NCBI RefSeq assembly: GCF_900129135.1 | Contig: NZ_FQVI01000003.1 | Coordinates: forward strand, 124,001 to 188,000 | DNA: 64,000 nt | Source of the DNA: Lactonifactor longoviformis DSM 17459 | Lineage (GTDB): Bacteria > Bacillota > Clostridia > Lachnospirales > Lachnospiraceae | Reading direction: 5' to 3' | Shown: positions 33,087-41,683 of the stretch, in pieces | How positions within the stretch are numbered: the first letter of the stretch is position 1 | How the letters are laid out: the number at the start of each line of letters is the position of its first letter | Program-made: the position numbers and the translations under genes | Notes under the pieces: generated by a model | Database searches by the model: none | The model's input: only the letters and a program-made list of their open reading frames with translations | Told to the model about the DNA's origin: nothing

Positions 33087-34797
33087 AGAGACTGAAAATA
33101 CGATCAGAAGATTTTGCCTGGAGGGGCTTTCCCTAAAGCCGGGGGAACGGATAAGCGGTGAGCTGGAGCTGGCCGGAGGGGAATTCTCACTGCCGGCTGC
33201 TGTCATCCGCGGAACAGAAGAGGGAAAAACCGTAGTCATTACAGCCGGCATCCATGGAGGGGAGTATGTAGGCATTCAGGCGGTTGTGGAGCTTTCGCAG
33301 AGCCTCAAGCCAGAGAAACTGCAGGGAACAGTGATCCTTGTAAAGGCAGTGAGCCGCAGGGCCTTTGAACACCGGGCAGGAAGTATGGGACCGGAGGACG
33401 GCAGGAATCTGAACCGGGAATTCCCGGGGGATCCCCAGGGAAGTGAGACACAGCAGCTGGCCTGGGCAATTTCAGAGGAACTCTTCCGGGCTGCGGATTA
33501 TTATATCGATCTGCACAGCGGCGATGACTATGAACAGCTGGCACCTTATGTATATTATGCGGGGAAGGCCAGTCCCAAGGTAGTGGAGGCCTCAAGAAAA
33601 ATGGCGGAGCAGGTGGATGTTCCCTATATGGTCCGCTCTACGGTGTCAACCGGAGGCGCCTATAATTATGCGGCATCCAGGGGGATCCCAGGGATCCTGA
33701 TTGAACGGGGCGGCATGGGCGCCTGGACACCGGAGGAGGTGCAGTCAACCAAACGGGATGTGAGGAGCATTCTCTGCAGTCTGGGGATTTACCGGGGACA
33801 GAGGGGGTACAGAACCTATTATCCTCTGGACGTATCGGACATTGTGTATCAGGCCGCAGAACATACGGGGTTCTGGTATCCCAGAAAGATGCCCGGGGAT
33901 CTGATCCGGGGCGGAGAGGAACTGGGGGCAGTGAAAGATTACGATGGGGAACTACTGGAGGTGTGCCGGGCGGAGTACGATGGGGTGATTCTTTATCAGA
34001 CGGGAAGTCTGCAGGTTCTGGAAGACGGGCCTATGATAGCCTACGGCAGGATTGTGAGACGGCATGATGACAGAAAGGAACGAATTACAGAGTACTGGAC
34101 AAAACGAAGTGACAGCTTTCTGGAACAGAGAAGGGCGGAGCTCGACAGTCCCTTGGCCAGGCGCTGGATAGAAAGGATAGAGGAGCAGATTGGGACTGGA
34201 AAGAAACTGAAGATATTGGATGTGGGCTGCGGGAGCGGATTTTTTTCCATTCTTCTGGCCAGGCGGGGCCATGAGGTGATCGGGACAGATCTGACGCCTG
34301 AGATGGTGGTAAATTCCAGAAAGCTGGCCGGGGAACAGCAGGCGGGCTGCAAATTTTTGGTGATGGATGCTGAGGCGCTGGATTTTGACGATGAAACCTT
34401 TGATGTTGTGATCTCCCGGAATCTCACCTGGACGCTTCCGGATGCGGAAAAAGCTTATACCCAGTGGTGCCGCGTGCTGAAGCCGGGAGGGATCCTTCTG
34501 AATTTTGACGCGAATTACGGGGCCTCAGACTTTTCTGACACTTCGGAACTGCCGGAAAACCATGCCCATTTTGAGGTGGGAGATGAGATGATGCGGGAGT
34601 GTGAGGAGATTAAGCGTCAGCTGCCTATCAGCACCTATATGCGTCCGGCCTGGGATCTGGAGATTTTGGGGCGGACAGGCCTGGAGAGGTTTGAAATTGA
34701 CCTGGGTGTGAGTAAAAAGATATATCTGGAAAAAGATGCCTTCTATAATCCCACGCCTATGTTTATGATTTGCGGAAAAAAGGGAAATACTGTATGA
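33079..34797 (+). CDS. Fusion: aspartoacylase/succinylglutamate-desuccinylase-like domain plus SAM methyltransferase
   Basis: Two enzymes in one 572-residue chain. Residues 1 to ~320 are an M14-type zinc deacylase of the AstE/AspA group, with ligands His59 and Glu62 (TAGIHGGEYVG) and His146 (YIDLHSGDDY), the RNLNREFPG motif, and a C-terminal beta part. Residues ~330-572 are a class I methyltransferase with ILDVGCGSGFF near 376, VISRNLTWTL and VLKPGGILLNFDANYG, closely related to the preceding gene product. The usual role of the first domain is to cleave an N-acyl group from an amino acid. Deacylation and methylation of one small molecule is the natural reading. The start ATG overlaps the preceding stop; its end overlaps the permease start by 4 bp. 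I know of no characterised protein with this architecture. Confidence 0.88.
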   Translation: MHKETENTIRRFCLEGLSLKPGERISGELELAGGEFSLPAAVIRGTEEGKTVVITAGIHGGEYVGIQAVVELSQSLKPEKLQGTVILVKAVSRRAFEHRAGSMGPEDGRNLNREFPGDPQGSETQQLAWAISEELFRAADYYIDLHSGDDYEQLAPYVYYAGKASPKVVEASRKMAEQVDVPYMVRSTVSTGGAYNYAASRGIPGILIERGGMGAWTPEEVQSTKRDVRSILCSLGIYRGQRGYRTYYPLDVSDIVYQAAEHTGFWYPRKMPGDLIRGGEELGAVKDYDGELLEVCRAEYDGVILYQTGSLQVLEDGPMIAYGRIVRRHDDRKERITEYWTKRSDSFLEQRRAELDSPLARRWIERIEEQIGTGKKLKILDVGCGSGFFSILLARRGHEVIGTDLTPEMVVNSRKLAGEQQAGCKFLVMDAEALDFDDETFDVVISRNLTWTLPDAEKAYTQWCRVLKPGGILLNFDANYGASDFSDTSELPENHAHFEVGDEMMRECEEIKRQLPISTYMRPAWDLEILGRTGLERFEIDLGVSKKIYLEKDAFYNPTPMFMICGKKGNTV

Positions 34798-35741
34798 AAA
34801 AATATATAGCAAAACGGCTCCTGCAGCTGATCCCCATACTGCTGGGAATTACGCTACTTTCGTTTGCGCTGATGCACAGCGCCTCCGGAGATGCGGTGGA
34901 CATACTGGAGGCAAACAGGGGCGGGGTGCTGTCGGAGGAGGCAAAGGCAAAAGCCAGGGAGGAGCTTGGGCTGGACAAACCGTTTCTTGAACAGTATGCA
35001 GTCTGGATGAAACAGGTACTTACCGGTGATATGGGTAAATCTTATGTGTCGGGGAAACCTGTATTCTCTACTTTTGTGCATAAACTGCCGGCAACTATTG
35101 CCCTTACCATTGCCTCTGTGCTTGTGACTATTCTGCTGTCTGTTCCTTTGGGGGTTCTGGCTGCGGTGAAACAAAACCGGTTTTTAGACTACCTCATACG
35201 TTTCCTGAGTTTTATCGGAAACTCTCTGCCTAACTTTTTTGTTTCTCTGCTGTTGATTTATTTCTTTGCACTGAAGCTGGGGTGGTTTCCGGTTATGGGG
35301 AATGCACAGGGCTGGAAAAGTATCATTCTTCCCACTCTGACACTTGCCATTGCTATGGCATCCAAATATACCCGTCAGGTGAGAGCCTCTGTTCTTGAGG
35401 AGCTGAACAAAGAATATGTAACAGGGGCAAGAGCCAGAGGCGTAAGAGAGGGAAGGATCCTGTACTTTAGTGTCCTGAAATCGTCGATGCTTACCATTGT
35501 GACACTTCTGGCTCTGTCCATCGGATCTCTTCTGGGGGGAACCGCCATTGTGGAATCCATCTTTATGTGGGACGGGGTCGGGAAGATGGCGGTGGATGCT
35601 ATTACCATGAGGGATTACCCTGTGATACAGGCTTACGTAATCTGGATGGCTGTAATCTATGTGGCAGTCAATCTTATCACAGATATTCTCTATCATTATC
35701 TGGATCCGAGAATACGTCTGGGACAGGAGGGAGCTGCATGA
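34794..35741 (+). CDS. Nickel/peptide-type ABC transporter permease 1 (DppB/NikB-like), operon 1
   Basis: A membrane subunit with about six segments and the family N-terminal start KKYIAKRLLQLIPILLGITL. The BPD-transporter EAA region is recognised in RARGVREGRILYFSVLKSS and the following helix. ATG 34794 overlaps the upstream TGA; an alternative ATG at 34770 lies inside the previous gene. At 315 residues it is usual. It pairs with the next permease, overlapping by 4 bp. Peptide, nickel-chelate and opine importers share this family, so the cargo is not readable from it. Confidence 0.92.
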   Translation: MKKYIAKRLLQLIPILLGITLLSFALMHSASGDAVDILEANRGGVLSEEAKAKAREELGLDKPFLEQYAVWMKQVLTGDMGKSYVSGKPVFSTFVHKLPATIALTIASVLVTILLSVPLGVLAAVKQNRFLDYLIRFLSFIGNSLPNFFVSLLLIYFFALKLGWFPVMGNAQGWKSIILPTLTLAIAMASKYTRQVRASVLEELNKEYVTGARARGVREGRILYFSVLKSSMLTIVTLLALSIGSLLGGTAIVESIFMWDGVGKMAVDAITMRDYPVIQAYVIWMAVIYVAVNLITDILYHYLDPRIRLGQEGAA

Positions 35742-36568
35742 GGAGACAAAAAGTAAAGCTGTACGTTCTGCTCGCACTGGTTCTGATGCTCCTGGGAATT
35801 GCGGCTTTTGCACCTCATCTGGTTCCCTGTGATCCTTATGAACAGAATCTGTCCCAGGCCCTTCAGGCTCCCGGAAGAGGCCATCTGCTGGGGACAGACC
35901 GGTATGGAAGGGATATGCTGTCCAGGGTGATTATGGGTTCACAGACTACTATATTTTCAGCACTTTTGCTTGTTGCGGTGATAACTGTCACGGGAACGTC
36001 TGTGGGTCTGTTCTGCGGCTGGAGGGGAGGAAAGCTGGACTCCTTTATCATGAGAATATCGGATATCTTTTTGGCATTTCCCGGCATGGTATTTGCCATA
36101 GCGGTGGCGGGCGTGCTGGGAGGAGGGATTCTCAATGCTGTGATCGCACTGGCCTGCATCTCCTGGCCAAAGTTTGCCAGACTGGCGAGAAGCCAGGTGC
36201 TCATGATCAAAGATGCCCCGTTTGTGGCTGCAGCCAGGCTGTCCGGCTCAGGGGGAACAAAGATTGTATTCAGTCATATACTGCCCAACATACTGGGGCC
36301 TGTTCTGGTGACAGCAACACTGGATATCGGTACTATGATGATGGAAATTGCAGGCCTTTCTTTTTTGGGGCTAGGGGCCATGCCTCCCATCGCAGAGTGG
36401 GGGTCTATGATGAGCAGCGGGCGCAGTATGCTTCAGACTTCACCGTGGGTGATTCTGGCACCCGGATGCGCTATATTTGTAACAGTAATGCTATTTAATC
36501 TGCTGGGAGACACTGTGAGAGATGTGATGGATCCCAGGCAGTCAGTACAACATGTGGATAGGAGATAA
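35738..36568 (+). CDS. Nickel/peptide-type ABC transporter permease 2 (DppC/NikC-like), operon 1
   Basis: Second membrane subunit, 276 residues, with the typical start RRQKVKLYVLLALVLMLLG and GTDRYGRDMLSRVIMGSQTT, then five to six membrane segments and the cytosolic loop AARLSGSGGTKIVFSHILPN that contacts the ATPase. ATG 35738 with GGAGGGAG upstream was chosen over a long 5' extension that lies inside the previous gene. The binding lipoprotein gene follows after 3 bp. Order permease-permease-binding protein-ATPase-ATPase differs from operon 2, where the binding protein comes first. Confidence 0.92.
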   Translation: MRRQKVKLYVLLALVLMLLGIAAFAPHLVPCDPYEQNLSQALQAPGRGHLLGTDRYGRDMLSRVIMGSQTTIFSALLLVAVITVTGTSVGLFCGWRGGKLDSFIMRISDIFLAFPGMVFAIAVAGVLGGGILNAVIALACISWPKFARLARSQVLMIKDAPFVAAARLSGSGGTKIVFSHILPNILGPVLVTATLDIGTMMMEIAGLSFLGLGAMPPIAEWGSMMSSGRSMLQTSPWVILAPGCAIFVTVMLFNLLGDTVRDVMDPRQSVQHVDRR

Positions 36569-36571
36569 AGG

Positions 36572-38149
36572 ATGAAGAGAAGATTGACAGCAGTATTGAT
36601 CTGTACTGTTCTGGCAGCGGGAATTCTTGCCGGATGCGGGAATTCCGAAGATAAAAAGGGAGAGGATGAGAAACAGGGGACCACGGCGCAGGATGGGGAA
36701 AAGGTATTTAACTATGGAACCACTGCTTATGGAGTAGAGATGGGAAATACGGGGCTTAATCCTCATGACAATTACTCCGGATGGTCTGCGGTGCGTTATG
36801 GCGTGGGGGAGACTCTGTTTAAATTTACGGAACACATGGAATTAGAACCCTGGCTGGCAGAGAGCTATGAACAGGTGGATGAGTATACGGTTAAGATTAC
36901 ACTGAAGGATAATATTATGTTTACCAGCGGACGAAAGCTGGACGGCCAGGCAGTGAAGGAATGTCTGGAGGATCTTGTGGCAGTGCATGACAGGGCTCCC
37001 GGGGATCTTAAGATCAAGGAGATTACAGCAGACGGCCTGACAGTAACTATAACGTCAGAGGAAAAGGTTCCTGCACTACTGAATTATCTGAGCGATCCTT
37101 ACGGTGCAATTATTGATATGGAATATGGAGTGACAGAGGATAAAAACGTGGCTGGAACCGGGCCGTTTATCGCGGAGCATGTTTCGGATACGGAGATAAG
37201 CCTCAGGAAGAATCCTGAGTATTGGGGCGGAGAGGTAAAGATGGACAGTGTAAATGTAAAAGAGATTATTGACGGTGATACTCTTACCATGGCACTTCAG
37301 TCCGGAGAAATAGATGCCGCTCAGGGGCTGCCTTATGCAAGTCTGCCTCTGTTCCAGGAGAATGAAAGTTATAAGGTGAGTTCTGTAAACACCTCACGGG
37401 TATTTTTTGCGCAGCTGAACTATGATACGCCGGCTCTCCAGGATGACAGGGTGCGAAAGGCAATTGCTATGGGGATTGACAAGGAGGGCTTTACCGCAGG
37501 GCTTCTCGGGGGGAATGGGACACCTGCTTCGGGGATATTCCCCTCTAATTTCTCTTTTGGAAATGAATCGGTGAAAGCTCCCGAATACAATCCTGAGGAA
37601 GGGAAGAAGCTTTTGGAGGAAGCCGGCTATACAGATACAGACGGCGACGGGTACGCAGATAAAGGGGGAGAACCTCTGGTTATCCGCTGGCTCACGTATC
37701 CGGGGCGTCAGGAACTGCCGCTTCTGGCTGAATCCGCACAGGCAACCTTAAAAGAAATGGGCATAAAAGTAGAGGTAAACAATACGGCAAACCAGCAGGA
37801 TTTTCTGGATAAGGGCGAGTGGGATATCTATGCCAGTGCCTTTGTGACAGCGCCTACCGGAGATCCCGAATATTTCTTTACTACCCATTGCCTGAAGGAC
37901 TCTGCCAAGAACAGAGGAAAGTATTACAATGAGGAATTGGAAGCGCTGGAAACACAGCTCCATGGAGAATTTGACCCGGCAAAAAGAGGAGAGCTGGCAG
38001 TGAAAATGCAGCAGATTCTCCTGGACGACGGAGGCTTTATCTTTGCATCTCATTTAAAAATGTCCTTTGCCATGAAGGCAAATGTGACAGGATTTGAAGC
38101 TCATCCGTCAGATTACTATGAAATCACAGCAAATCTTGATTATGAATAG
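36572..38149 (+). CDS. Solute-binding lipoprotein, SBP_bac_5 (NikA/OppA) family, operon 1
   Basis: A 525-residue lipoprotein with lipobox ILAGC (Cys22), an acidic linker, and the class C binding-protein fold: LEPWLAESYEQVDEYTVKITL, the VAGTGPFIAEH stretch, and RVRKAIAMGIDKEGF typical of NikA/OppA. It captures the cargo outside the membrane. Peptide and nickel-chelate binders are not separable by eye. The 5'-neighbour methyltransferase and deacylase genes make an acylated or methylated metal chelate a plausible cargo, but this is inference. AAAGG precedes the ATG at short distance. Confidence 0.92.
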   Translation: MKRRLTAVLICTVLAAGILAGCGNSEDKKGEDEKQGTTAQDGEKVFNYGTTAYGVEMGNTGLNPHDNYSGWSAVRYGVGETLFKFTEHMELEPWLAESYEQVDEYTVKITLKDNIMFTSGRKLDGQAVKECLEDLVAVHDRAPGDLKIKEITADGLTVTITSEEKVPALLNYLSDPYGAIIDMEYGVTEDKNVAGTGPFIAEHVSDTEISLRKNPEYWGGEVKMDSVNVKEIIDGDTLTMALQSGEIDAAQGLPYASLPLFQENESYKVSSVNTSRVFFAQLNYDTPALQDDRVRKAIAMGIDKEGFTAGLLGGNGTPASGIFPSNFSFGNESVKAPEYNPEEGKKLLEEAGYTDTDGDGYADKGGEPLVIRWLTYPGRQELPLLAESAQATLKEMGIKVEVNNTANQQDFLDKGEWDIYASAFVTAPTGDPEYFFTTHCLKDSAKNRGKYYNEELEALETQLHGEFDPAKRGELAVKMQQILLDDGGFIFASHLKMSFAMKANVTGFEAHPSDYYEITANLDYE

Positions 38150-38162
38150 AGGACATGCAGAT

Positions 38163-38948
38163 ATGAAACAGCCGCTGCTAAAACTGGAACAGGTAGAAAT
38201 CTGCTACCGCAGAACTCCTGCGGTGCACGGATTAACCTTCGAAGTGATGCCAGGGGAGATTCTTGGAATCGTAGGAGAGTCCGGGAGCGGAAAAAGTACG
38301 GTCATCAAAGGAATTATAGGACTGCTGGGAAATGAAGGCGCTGTGACAGAGGGAAAGATCTATTACAAGGGGAAAGATCTTCTGCATAGAACCCAGGAGG
38401 AACTTAGGAAGATGCGCGGCCCTGAAATGGGGATGGTGTTCCAGAATGCGGGGGCATCTCTTTGTCCGATCCGAAAGATTGAAGACCAGCTCTACGAGGC
38501 AGTCATCCAGCACGAGCACGTCAGCCGTGGGGAAGTGCGCTGCAGAGCTATGGATCTTTTTGAGAAGATGAAGCTGTCTGACGGCAGCCGGATACTGGAC
38601 AGTTATCCTTTTGAATTGTCAGGGGGCATGAACCAGCGGGTGGGGATTATGATGGCCATGATTCTTAAACCCGCTCTGCTCCTGGCAGATGAGCCTACCA
38701 GCGCCCTGGATGTTACCATACAGGCGCAGGTAGTGAGGGAAATGATCAATCTGCGGGATACCTTTGGGACCAGTATTATTATAGTTACCCACAATATTGG
38801 TGTTGTGGAACGCATGGCAGATAACATAGCGGTCATGTGCCAGGGACAACTGGCAGAGTACGGAACAAAGCATGAAGTAATCCATTCTCCCAGGGAACCA
38901 TATACCAGAAAACTTCTGGGAGCTGTGCTGCGTCTGAATCGGGGGTGA
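38163..38948 (+). CDS. ABC transporter ATPase 1 (DppD/NikD-like), operon 1
   Basis: A cytosolic ATPase with Walker A GESGSGKST, Q-loop FQNAG, signature LSGGMNQRVG, Walker B LLADEPTSALD and switch His in VTHNIG, in order. The C-terminal Cys-rich OPP tail common in OppD is short (YTRKLLGAVLRL). ATG 38163 has GAGGA 10 nt upstream; earlier in-frame ATGs lie inside the binding-protein gene. At 262 residues it pairs with the next ATPase 4 bp downstream. Confidence 0.93.
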   Translation: MKQPLLKLEQVEICYRRTPAVHGLTFEVMPGEILGIVGESGSGKSTVIKGIIGLLGNEGAVTEGKIYYKGKDLLHRTQEELRKMRGPEMGMVFQNAGASLCPIRKIEDQLYEAVIQHEHVSRGEVRCRAMDLFEKMKLSDGSRILDSYPFELSGGMNQRVGIMMAMILKPALLLADEPTSALDVTIQAQVVREMINLRDTFGTSIIIVTHNIGVVERMADNIAVMCQGQLAEYGTKHEVIHSPREPYTRKLLGAVLRLNRG

Positions 38949-38952
38949 GGAT

Positions 38953-39708
38953 ATGAGGGAAATTTTAGAGGTCCTTGATGTAAAAAAGACATATTATAAG
39001 GGGAAACAGCCCTTTATGGCAGTGAATGGACTAAGCTTCTCGGTGGGAGAAGGGGAATGCCTGGGGCTGGTGGGAGAGAGCGGGTGCGGGAAAAGCACTG
39101 CAGCGAGGATTATTACGGGCCTGGAGAAGCCGGACAGCGGAAGCATCCGGCTGGAGGGCAGAGAGATCCGGGAGGCGGGAAGAAAAGAATGGAAACGGAT
39201 TTATTCCCGCGTGCAGATGGTGTTCCAGACACCTCAGGATTCTTTTGACCCAAGACAGAAGCTGGAGGACGGCATCCGGGAGGCGCTGTGCAACCAGGGA
39301 ATGAAAAAGAGGGAAGCCCAGGTGCGTATCCGGGAACTCCTGGAGATGACAGAACTGGAGGCAGAATATGCAGGGCGTTATCCCCATCAGGTCAGCGGGG
39401 GCCAGTGCCAGCGTGCCGCCATTGCCAGAGCACTGGCGGTATCCCCGAAACTTCTCATCTGTGACGAGGCCACCAGTGCACTGGACGTGACTGTGCAGGC
39501 TCAGATTGTAGAACTGCTGAAAAAGCTTCAGAGGGATACACAGATGTCTTATCTGCTGATCAGCCATGATCTGGCACTGGTACAGGCAATGTGCGACAGA
39601 GTTTTGGTGATGTATCAGGGAAAGATTATAGAAGAGGGAACACCGGATGAGGTGATTCGCTCCCCCAGGGAGGAATATACCAGAATATTAGTGGATTCAG
39701 TGTTTTAA
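38953..39708 (+). CDS. ABC transporter ATPase 2 (DppF/NikE-like), operon 1
   Basis: Second ATPase with Walker A GESGCGKST, the Q-loop FQTPQDSFDPR, signature VSGGQCQRAAIARAL, Walker B LLICDEATSALD (Ala for the usual Pro, a common change) and SHDLALVQ. 251 residues; GGTGAGG precedes the ATG. It is the last gene of operon 1 and its stop overlaps the convergent histidine kinase remnant by 4 bp, with no clear terminator between. Confidence 0.93.
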   Translation: MREILEVLDVKKTYYKGKQPFMAVNGLSFSVGEGECLGLVGESGCGKSTAARIITGLEKPDSGSIRLEGREIREAGRKEWKRIYSRVQMVFQTPQDSFDPRQKLEDGIREALCNQGMKKREAQVRIRELLEMTELEAEYAGRYPHQVSGGQCQRAAIARALAVSPKLLICDEATSALDVTVQAQIVELLKKLQRDTQMSYLLISHDLALVQAMCDRVLVMYQGKIIEEGTPDEVIRSPREEYTRILVDSVF

Positions 39709-40586
39709 AAAGTATCCTTTTTCAGCAGTGGGAGGAGAAAGATAAAGGCGGTTCCCTCTCCTTCTCTGCTGTCTGCCCGGATTGTCCCTCCGTGAGCCTC
39801 CACGATCCACAGAACCATAGAAAGTCCCAGACCGGAATGGGTTTCCTGTGTTCCTTTTCTGACTTTATCTTCCCGATAAAAACGTTTCCATATGTCTTTC
39901 TGGTGCTCCGGTGCAATGCCTATGCCGTCATCTTGCACACAGCCCTCCACATAATTACCTTTTTTCTGGAGAGTTATCCACGTGGAGCCGCCGCATTTTC
40001 CATATTGAATGCTGTTATCTATTAGATTAACCATCAAGCGCATGAGCAGATTCTGATCTCCCCTCACAACCAGATTATCCTCTATGTCCAGTCTCAGACG
40101 AATATTGTTTCTGGTTGCAGACGCATCCAGCTCGCCGGCAACGATCTCTGTCAGCATACTTATGTTCACAGGTTCCAGCTCCAGCCTCTCTTTGGCTGCA
40201 TCCTGCCGGGCAAGCATAAGAAGCTGAGGGATGAGGGCAGATATTTTTCTGCTCTGGCCCAGTATTACTTCTATACATTCGGTCATTTCCTCTCTGGTAG
40301 TGTCCGGGAGAAGGACATACTCGCACTGGGACAGAATTACGGCAGTGGGTGTGCGCAGTTCGTGAGAGGCGTCGGCAGTGAAGCGCTTTTCATTTTCAAG
40401 GGCGGCCTCTACAGGTTTCAATGCCTTTCCCGTAATAAAATATCCACTGATAATTGCCAATACAGCCAGAAGGGGACATACGATAAATAGCAGATTAAGC
40501 AGAATGGAATTGATCTGCGAAAATGCACTGAGGGAGGCCACACCTCTTACCCAGCAGATGACCTGTGTCTCACGGGTCATGGCCAT
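39705..40586 (-). pseudogene. Histidine kinase, C-terminal half only (first membrane segment and most of the sensor region lost)
   Basis: The kinase core is well preserved: H-box ASHELRTPTAVIL, an N-box NLIDNSIQYG, G1 DDGIGIAPEHQ and G2 GLGLSMVLWIVEAHGG. One membrane segment precedes it (LLFIVCPLLAVLAIISGYF). The N-terminus lacks the first membrane segment of such OmpR-type sensors, there is no ribosome-binding site at the first ATG, and just upstream in a different frame lies a fragment of a response-regulator receiver domain. It looks as if a deletion removed the regulator gene and the front of this kinase. A truncated but expressed protein cannot be excluded. Confidence 0.7.
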
Positions 40587-40594
40587 ATCGTATG

Positions 40595-40720
40595 TCAGCC
40601 AGCGATGGCCTTCTCCCTCAATACTCTGTACTTTAAGATGTCATAGGCTGTCACCTCTGCGAAATCCAGCGCTTCCTTCCCGTCTGCACAGGCATCTACG
40701 CTGTAGTGCTCCCTCTGCAT
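40595..40720 (-). pseudogene. Remnant of an OmpR-type response regulator receiver domain
   Basis: A 41-codon frame reading MQREHYSVDACADGKEALDF, then AEVTAYDI, which matches the second helix and strand of a receiver domain (HYSVDxxxDGxEALDxA...YD). The first strand with the acidic pocket and everything after the YD are missing. After about 40640 the sequence changes to histidine-kinase sensor sequence in another frame (VQSIEGEGHRWLTY). An AGGA-rich stretch and a -10-like TATAAT lie just upstream, so the original promoter may remain. Confidence 0.65.
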
Positions 40721-40897
40721 CCTCTTTTTCCTTTTCCTATTAATGATTATTATATACCACAGCCTGTCTGATTTCCTAATTGTATTAGATAAAAATGAAA
40801 TTCAGATTAAAATTGGTGTTTTAATAATGTTTTAATCTTTTCTCTGTATGATGAAAATATAAATACAAAATACTATCCATAAAAGGAGGCTGCTATT

Positions 40898-41443
40898 ATG
40901 AAAGCAAAAAGAATTGGTACAATTGCCGCCGCTGCTCTTTTGGTATCTGTGACTTTTTTTGGCGGATGCGGGGATGACAGCCGTGAAAAAGAGCTGGAAA
41001 GCCAGGTGGAACAGCTGGAGCAAAAAGTCACGGACCTTGAGGAGCAGAATACGGAGACAGATAATACCGGCACAGAATCTGCAGATAAGCCGGGGGAGAG
41101 CGCATCCGAGACGCAATCCGGGACTGAACCCCAGGTATCCCCGGAACTTCCTCCCCTGGAAGAACTGGCACAGTCAGTTAGCGCTGCTGCAGAAAAAGTG
41201 AATACTGCAAAGCCGGCCGGAACCCAGGAGGAGCAGCTCGCCCAATACCGGGAGCTCAAAAAAGAAATTGACGCCATAGATCGCAATCTGGATGTCTGGG
41301 ATGACTCAATTGAGACACAGTATGAACAGGGTGCCATTACACGTGAGGAATACCGGGCAAAAGACCGGGAGATAGATTCTCTTGAGGATCAGCTGGACGA
41401 GAGTGAAGATCAGCTGGAATATCTCTTTGGAATTGATGACTAG
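40898..41443 (+). CDS. Coiled-coil lipoprotein
   Basis: A 181-residue lipoprotein with signal MKAKRIGTIAAAALLVS and lipobox FGGC (Cys25). The mature part starts with a heptad-rich coiled coil (KELESQVEQLEQKVTDLEEQ), a Ser/Thr/Glu-rich linker, and a second helical region (LAQYRELKKEIDAIDRNLD, REIDSLEDQLDESEDQLE). No family recognised. It is strongly acidic. AAAAGGAGG precedes the ATG. It is divergent from the decayed two-component system, which may once have controlled it. A surface or wall-stress sensor role is only a guess. Confidence 0.8.
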   Translation: MKAKRIGTIAAAALLVSVTFFGGCGDDSREKELESQVEQLEQKVTDLEEQNTETDNTGTESADKPGESASETQSGTEPQVSPELPPLEELAQSVSAAAEKVNTAKPAGTQEEQLAQYRELKKEIDAIDRNLDVWDDSIETQYEQGAITREEYRAKDREIDSLEDQLDESEDQLEYLFGIDD

Positions 41444-41683
41444 GCGCTGATCACAAGATATTCAAATACAGGGATGAATTTATTTCTAAAATTTCAGTAA
41501 AGAATCCAACCTTTTTCCAATCGTAGTCCGAAGAAAATTAGAAAACGAACTGATAAAATATAAAATAGTACAAAATAGACTGCGATCTGTCTGCTGGCTG
41601 CTGCCAGTTTGCAGATAAAAAGCCTTTGCTGCAGATAGAAGAAAGCAGGGAGTATCTCGGCAAAGAGGAAAAAGGAGGAAAAC

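Noticed and set aside
32307-39708. A staphylopine/pseudopaline-type opine metallophore locus
   Set aside because: The importer fits, but nicotianamine-synthase-like, histidine racemase and opine dehydrogenase genes are absent; methyltransferases and a deacylase stand in their place.
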